A stretch of 64,000 nt of DNA from Solea solea (lineage: Eukaryota > Chordata > Actinopteri > Pleuronectiformes > Soleidae), in assembly GCF_958295425.1 (NCBI RefSeq), contig NC_081136.1, positions 884,162-948,161 on the forward strand. The letters run 5' to 3'. The position numbers and the translations under genes were made by a program. Every line of letters starts with the position of its first letter. Position 1 is the stretch's first letter. The notes below the pieces were generated by a model. It saw only the letters and a list, made by a program, of their open reading frames with translations. It had not been told where the DNA came from and did not search any database. Positions 57,701 to 64,000 of this stretch are shown in pieces.

Positions 57701-58625
57701 ACACACACCGGCCCCCCACGGAAAAACCAATCTTGTCAAGAGGATGAGGAGGACAATAGCAGACACCATTCAATATGACAGTATGATGAAAATAAAAATG
57801 CCACTAATGAGATTCAAACACCGCGCTGTCCTCTTTTTCATATCACTGCCATTTACAACATCCCCCCCTCCAGACACCTCTCACCTCCGTCTCTCACACA
57901 CACACACATATATTACAGACTGAAGCGCGGGCATTAAAAGTTTTTTTTCCTTTTTTTATGTGAGAGTAATAAACTGTCCTGCTGTATCAAGTGTTTTTAC
58001 CCACAAATGGAAAGGACACAGGCGATTACGGTGCAGGATCCCCCTGCTTATTATGCTAATGAGACATATACTGTGAGACTGAAGCGAGTCGTGGAACGCG
58101 TAATTACAAGTTCACACGTGGCTTACATCAGTTTTAGTGCGACGGCGCGCGTCTGTTAAAAGCTGCTTTGATCAGAAAACACCATCTTCTCCCACTTTAT
58201 TAGGTACAGGGGACGTCTAATGAAGTGGAGAGAGAGAGAGTCTCGTGCTGCTGCAGAACATCACACTGTGTTTCCAGACCGTTCTCTGATGGTTGAATGT
58301 AAAAAAACAAACAATTCCCATATTTTTGAAATTCTGTGTTTTAGTTGACTAAAAATAGCGCTGCGAGCATGAATGAGTTGATCACAGATCAATGTATGTC
58401 AACATTTTCTAACGTGTTAAGGACTAAATAGAATAATCTTTTTTATCATCAGAAGTATATTGTGGAGTTTCTATAGGAGAGGCATATACCATATAAGGCT
58501 TTTTGCTTCAGTCTGTGCCGATAAAGTCCCATTTTCACTTTGTAATGACTTAGTATTCCATCGACTACTTACCCTAAAAGTTTAGTTTTAGACAGTTCTT
58601 GACATATTCAGACCGGCAGGTCTTC
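57261..58625. other. unassigned sequence with simple repeats
   Basis: A GGA/GGT-rich tract lies at 57498-57532 and a C run then CA tract at 57669-57708. 58030-58070 (cccctgcttattatgctaat) is a candidate conserved stretch. 'cccactttattaggtacagg' at 58191-58210 is another short LINE end in minus orientation. No exon was recognised. Confidence 0.35.
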
Positions 58626-58715
58626 ATATTGACTGACGCGTAAATGCACTGAAACGCTGCCTTGGATTGGCTGATGAGCAATTGAACAGGTGTACCTAAT
58701 AAAGTGGCCAGCGAG
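58626..58715 (+). mobile_element. LINE 3' end, longest copy of the 'aggtgtacctaataaagtgg' family
   Basis: 'gcgtaaatgcactgaaacgc', 'tgccttggattggctgatga' and 'gcaattgaacaggtgtacct', then aataaagtggccagcgag. The order agrees with the 3' end of the fish element as I remember it, and this is the best copy in the window. It is plus-oriented, unlike the others. Confidence 0.65.
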
Positions 58716-59440
58716 AGAGGTTTAAAATATACTACGATACGCAGTTCAGACATCGTTATTATCGCTGATAATGTGGTAAAAATAAGCCCTTGTTACGTGA
58801 GTGAGCAGCACATGGGATTTTTTGGGAGATACGGAGTGAGGGTTTCTTTTTTGCCTGACAGAAAGGTCAGAGTAATTCTACCCGCAGGCGTGACAGCGTG
58901 GTACCTCCATTTCTCAGTCTATTAGCGGCGCTCAGGCTGCAGAACTACAACATTATGCTACTGTGTCCATTAAAATGTCCAGAAGAGAAAAAAACACTCT
59001 CCCCCTCCCCAAGCTCCTCAAAACATTTCTCTTGCAGGACATTTAATGTAAGATTAAATATTTTATATCATTTAGTTTTGCAGTCCAAAACTTTATTAAA
59101 ATGTATTGAACAGAGACAGAAAAGCTTCTTATAAGTGTAACTAGTTGAGGTTTTGCATGTTTTTTACTTCACACTGAGGGAAACGCTACAAATCAGACGA
59201 CTGCACTCATCAATCACTTCACAGCAAAATGAACACCGAGCATGCAGAGCAGATGATGAGCCTGTGAAAAAGATATAATGAGTTTAATGCAGTCAGCAGA
59301 ATCCGGGCTCATCAGAGCAACCGTTAAAATGTAGCTCAGGGGGGGAAAAAAGTCTGTGATCAAATACAACATTTCATGCAAAATGAAAGTGAATGTATGG
59401 TACATTATTAATCCCAGTTCACTTGGATTAAATCAATATG
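58716..59440. other. unassigned sequence
   Basis: Short open frames at 58704-59134 (plus) are not recognisable. No repeats were assigned. Confidence 0.3.
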
Positions 59441-59672
59441 TGGTGCTGTGATGGACTGATGTGTCAGCTGGGATTGGCACCAGCATCTGCCTCGACCGGT
59501 TGTGGTGAATTGAAAAATGGGTAAGTGACTTGATTTATTATATATGAAATTACGTCTATTTTTTGTAATATCTGGCAGCCTACTTTCTTTGTGTAGATCT
59601 CTTAATCTGGCACGGAGCATCTGTGTGACCACACAATTTCCTTTCCGGGATTAACAGAATATTCTGATTCTG
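59441..59672 (+). mobile_element. LINE 3' region, diverged
   Basis: 'gtgctgtgatggactgatgt', 'gtcagctgggattggcacca' and later 'aatttcctttccgggattaa' followed by cagaatattctgattctgatg. The first words belong to the short-repeat/LINE tail family and the last to the common LINE 3' end. These may be one element or two neighbours. Confidence 0.5.
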
Positions 59673-62486
59673 ATGATTAATTGCTTTAAAATAAAAACTG
59701 TTTGGTTATTTGTCTTTTATTTTAAATTTAACTTTAGGCCAAATGTGTCATGTTTTGATGACAAATGTCTCATAAACTCAGTGAATAAACAAAAAAAAAA
59801 TGAGGGGGAAGTGTGGTCGAAGGCCACCGTAGTTTCCAGAGGAATCCACCATTGGATGTCTCTAAGTACTTGTCCTTTAAAGTATATGCAGTTGTGCATT
59901 AACTAAGAATAAACTCGTTTCGTTTTCTGTAGTTTCAGTCGAGCACAACTTCAGTTTTTCCATTCCTGACTCACCGTGAACGTCTGCGTTGCATCACAAC
60001 TTAGGTTTGAAAGCAATTTCCAGATCTCCCAGGAACACGCCGCCGCCGCCGCCGCTGCCGCTGCCGCCGCCCGGTGATTGATTTACATCTCCAACCTCTC
60101 AATCCCAGCTGGCCTGTTGTACCCAGATATTACACATGGAGCAAATTTGGTTTCTAAACTGGGGGGAAAATGTGCTGCGATAGAAGAAGCTGAGCATCAT
60201 CTGCTTTGACACAATTTCAAAAGTTTCCATCAAGGTTGAGTTTAACCACAACTCTTTTCAGGTGAATTTATAGAGCATGGGATTATTATGGGATTATGTG
60301 TTGAAAAAGTAATTAAATGTGGTCGCTGCAGTAGAGCACGGTATATTCTGAGGGCAGAGGGAAAACATTGGCTGTAAATAATTCTCCCATAAGCTACGGA
60401 GCGCAATCGCAAGACAAATCTCCATCAGTGTCTGCAATGCAGAGATAAAGCGACGTCCCTTCATGGTACATGGCCTCTAACATGCGGCACCTACCCAAGG
60501 TTATAGCGTCCAACAGATTGCCTGTGGAGACACCTGAACGTTAAAGTTAATGTTGAGAGGCAAGCCTTAGAAATGAAACGCACTCACAGAAGACCTGAGG
60601 CTTTTACAGCCCCGTGGCTCTTATTGGTCAATAAATGCTACACAGCTATTAGCAATTCTCTCTGTACTCACCTCTGTTTAAGGGGAGTAGATCTCTACGC
60701 TTCCTCTGACCCCACGTGTTTACACCCTCCGGAGGTCAGGCCGTAGTCGCTGCCTCCTGAAATGACTGTGTGGGCACAGACAGGAGCTTTCTCCAGAGCA
60801 GAGGCAAGATTACATGTGTGGGTTTTTTTGAGGTGCCGTGGTACACAAAAGTTCACATGCCACTTCAAGGAGTTTTCTATTCAGACTTAAAAAAAAAAGT
60901 GTGATATTGTAAAATATGTACAACTAAAGGCAACTTTTGCTGAAACGGAGATACACTGTTCATGCATATCCCACTTTTATTTTTAATAAACATTGAACCT
61001 TTATTCTGTTTCTTCACCTGCATCTTCTCCTTTTCCAGCCGTCTCTCTCTACATATCTATAAAGTCATCTCCTGTGCAGAGGCTCATTTTACTCTGGTCA
61101 AGACATTTTTCAGAGGGTCAGTGAGACTTTTTAGTTTCGGTAACATTCAGCATTTTCAATGATTTTTAACCAGCTTTTCACTGAGAACACTGAGAATTAA
61201 AATGTATTTTGTATCAGCCAGTTTAACATGGTTCCTCAAACGTATATCACTGTCGACTTAATGCATTTCAACTTTACCGAGTCAAGCCCACTTCAAACCT
61301 CACGACCCGCGGAGTCGTAGCATGCGAGGTTGAGCGGGTTCAGCGAGTTGAGAAGCGAAATTTTTGCTCAGTGTAAGATTTAACGTCTGCAACGCGAAAG
61401 ACATCGTACGCCGCTACAGGAGACAAACCTCGGAACGTCGTACATCGAATGCGCCTTTGAATCTATACAATACACAAATGACACACACTTACTCACCGTA
61501 AAAAAACAAAAATACAATATACTGTATCTTGAGTACAAGTGATGAAAATAAAAACCCTTAAATATCTCACTTTACTGTGTAAAGATCTTTAGAAAAACAT
61601 GGACAACATTGGCCACTAACACTTGTGACAACCTGTCCAGACTTTGTGTATTTTACTCCCGAAATGAATGAATGAATGAATGAATGAATGAATGGCTCTT
61701 TAGTTCCACAACTCTGCATTGAAGTCGCTCCCGTGAGACCAGCGTTATCACTGGACTTCCTGGATGCTCCTAATAAATCGAGCTGAAACAGCCGTGGCTG
61801 TCCGTTCTCCGCCCGTATCGCCCTCCATCATCGGGTCCTCACTCCCATCAGGCGCCGCGTCCTCCCATCATCCATCACTGCGAGGCGTTGTCTACTCCCG
61901 GCTGCCCCGATCACCCCCGACTCGCCCTGACTGGGAGACTGTGTTTTCGGTAGTAGATGTGACTCCTGATAGGATGTGACAACTTTATTAGGCACAAATC
62001 AGGCGACGGTGGCGGATTCACTCTCGGCCGCGCGCGAGTGAGCGATGTGTGCCCCGAGCGGTGGTTTTCATCGCGGGTGGGATTCTCTCATTCCCTCTAT
62101 CTCTCTTTTTAATCTCTGTGTTTTTATTATTGTTATTCAGAGCCTCTCCCAGACCCTGTCACTGTCACATAATGTGATACACTCTAACCCAAAATACTTC
62201 CATACGTCACTTGGCGTCAACCAAAGTGAATCTAAGGCCAAGCGGCACTCACAGCGCCCTCTGCTGGACCACAGGTTGATACATTTAGAGGCACTTCTAG
62301 GCCGTGTATGAAATATAGACGTGAGACAGTTTGTCCCCTCCTCCGTGCAGGACATCTGGACGTTATGTCTTGAGCCGTGAAAACGTCGATAATTTGTCAA
62401 AAGTTCTGCAAAAGTTGGACGAGGTTTGTTGTGACTTTTCATAGATTGTTGTGATCATAATAAGATCAAGATGATGATTCTGAAGG
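59673..62486. other. unassigned sequence
   Basis: No exon was recognised. There is a GCC-type triplet run at 60040-60073, an AATG microsatellite at 61662-61694, and 'aactttattaggcacaaatc' at 61980, another weak LINE end. 60075-60150 may be conserved non-coding DNA. Confidence 0.3.
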
Positions 62487-62760
62487 GGGACCACGCGGTG
62501 GGTGTAGCGGTAGCACTTTTGCCCTTGCAGCAGGACAGACCCAGGTTCACAGCCTGGTCAGAACAAGGGCCTTTCTCCAGGTTCTACGGTTTCCTCCCAC
62601 AGTCCAAAAACATGCAAATGTGGGAATTAGACTCTGTATGTGTCAGAGTGGCGTCTCTCTGTGGCCCTGTGATGGACTGGCGACCGGTCCAGGTTGGACC
62701 ACCTTTCACACCGTGTCACCAGTGACCCTCATGTGGAGGATAAAGCAGTAAAAGATGGAT
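62487..62760 (+). mobile_element. tRNA-headed short repeat, near full-length
   Basis: Starts 'gggaccacgcggtgggtgta', then 'gcggtagcacttttgccctt' (A-box-like), 'cccaggttcacagcctggtc' (B-box-like), 'gggcctttctccaggttcta', 'ttcctcccacagtccaaaaa', 'ccctgtgatggactggcgac', 'cggtccaggttggaccacct' and finally 'aaagcagtaaaagatggat'. It is the most complete copy in the window. Confidence 0.75.
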
Positions 62761-63916
62761 TTTAGGCTGGAGTTTGAACTTAATCCCCCCAATTTTGAGT
62801 GAATGTCCAAAATTGCAGATAAACAGTTGACAGCCCTTCTCCCCGTCGTTGGTGCCAAGTCACATGATGGAGCTCATCAATCTGTCCACACCGAGCTGCA
62901 CATATAATGCCAGCTGTACGCGCTCATCGTAAAACAGGTTTTGCCTGGAATAAATTCTTGCTGCTGTCGCGGATCAGTGGGAACTAAACCTGATGGCACT
63001 AAAGGAAAGATTGGCTTTAATGGTAATAAATGAGGACAAGGATAAATAATGATTCTCCACATCGCCTGTAAACTACATACATGTCAGGTGAGGTGATTTA
63101 TACCATCGCAGCACAGGGAGGAGGAGAACTCCTCGTCACTGGGTCAAACGCAGGGAATGCTGGGGGGAAATTAGCCAAAGCTCCTTTTCAGAACAGGAAA
63201 ATGGAATTCGTCCAATTTTCTCTGTAAAAAAGTTCAAGCAAATTGAGCGACGTTCTGGGATTTGGAGCACAAACATTTCCTCTGCACTCTGGCTTTGTTA
63301 ACACTGCGTCCCCCAGAGGGGAAGATCAGACCAGCAAGACAAGCACAAATGATTTCCATGAGTCCTTTCTTCTCTTCGTGTGGATACATCGTCTGAAAAG
63401 AGCCATAAGTCCTTTCTTTGGGTTTCAGAGCCGTGGTTTTTCTATGCTCACATTTTAATAGACAGACGTTAGTTTGGTAAAAAAACAACATAAACAACGC
63501 CGCTGTTCCAAGAGCTGCATTCACTGCCAATAAACACAGAGTCTCCAGTGAATCTTGTAAGAGAGATTTACCGCAGGATTTCTGATGCTGCTGTGGAGGA
63601 CGGAGCAGATTTCCTTTTCCACTGCCCAATTAAAGCAGTCACAGAGGATGAACTTTCATTTTGACTCAAAGACGGGAAATAAACGAGAGATGAATGCATG
63701 ACGTCTGTTTTCCATCGGCAGAAACAGGAAACACAAGCAGTCTCAGGTTCTGCTTCTTCACTCGCTCGTTTTCTGCGACGGCCTCAATACGAGTGAGTAA
63801 ACAACATGCAGTAAAATCTGTGACCTCAGAATTCTGAAAACACCGAGCAGCCAGTTCCATTTCCACGTGTATAAAAATGTTTTCTGTAATCTGGTCCAGT
63901 GGTCAGAAAGAAAAAG
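62761..63916. other. unassigned sequence
   Basis: No exon was recognised before the terminal fragment. A 131-codon minus frame at 63629-63234 has no familiar motif and no coding-like neighbours. If the fragment at 63917 is a last exon, this stretch includes its 3' UTR. Confidence 0.3.
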
Positions 63917-64000
63917 TCATTTACGGTTCTTGTGCTTTTTCTCACTCTTGACCTTTTTGATTTTGTCGTTCTTTTCCAAGGTCACTCGCGTCGGAATCCT
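63917..64000 (-). CDS. C-terminal coding fragment of an unidentified gene (runs off the window)
   Basis: On the minus strand a frame enters from the right edge and ends with a TGA at 63919-63917. It reads RIPTRVTLEKNDKI and then KKVKSEKKHKNRK. A lysine-rich tail of this kind is common at the C-terminus of nucleolar and ribosome-biogenesis proteins, but I cannot name the gene. Only 27 codons are visible, so chance remains possible. No splice acceptor needs to be assumed within the window. Confidence 0.4.
   Translation of the reverse strand, partial: RIPTRVTLEKNDKIKKVKSEKKHKNRK

Noticed and set aside
62487..62560. tRNA gene
   Set aside because: The A- and B-box-like words belong to the head of the dispersed short repeat; no foldable cloverleaf or anticodon arm is evident.

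Overview
The window looks like teleost (probably percomorph) fish nuclear DNA. The evidence is spliced vertebrate genes with GT-AG introns, many CA/GT and AT microsatellites, several minisatellites, and fragments of typical fish repeats: a LINE end carrying 'cactttattaggtacac', LINE 3' tails reading 'aatttccctgtgggac', a Tc1-like transposase relic and a tRNA-headed short repeat. There are no bacterial operons, rRNA genes or CRISPR arrays. Gene density is low: three recognisable protein-coding loci plus one fragment at the right edge, covering only a few percent of the bases.

Layout. 1-6.5 kb: no recognisable gene; reverse-transcriptase relic, LINE end and minisatellite. 6.7-7.4 kb (minus): the last two coding exons of a FAM180A-type secreted protein gene; its signal-peptide exon was not found. 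11.8-12.8 kb (minus): an intact, intronless CLUAP1/IFT38 open reading frame, best read as a retrogene. 13.5-14.1 kb (minus): a broken Tc1-like transposase. 14-43 kb: a gene-poor, repeat-rich interval with at least seven tandem arrays (17.6, 19.9, 22.6, 28.7, 31.5, 40.0 and 42.1 kb), short-repeat copies and a few possible conserved non-coding stretches. 44.3-55.8 kb (minus): the complete four-exon myotrophin gene (mtpn, 120 codons), with its promoter side near 55.8-56.2 kb and its 3' UTR running below 44.3 kb. 56-64 kb: repeats and unassigned sequence, ending in the lysine-rich C-terminus of an unidentified minus-strand gene.

The genes do not form a pathway. FAM180A and MTPN are neighbours on human 7q33 (from memory), so their co-occurrence here on one strand supports both calls and identifies the interval as a conserved syntenic block. 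The CLUAP1 copy has no place in that block as I know it, which fits a retrotransposed arrival.

I did not find a convincing new biological system. The observations most worth a second look are the intact CLUAP1 retrogene, an inverted pair of mobile-element copies bracketing mtpn exon 1, an 18-copy 42-bp array that appears to have grown from inside a dispersed repeat whose longer copy lies 3.5 kb away, two related minisatellites in opposite orientation, and a possible LINE-donated poly(A) signal behind fam180a. All identifications were made by eye; no database search was run.
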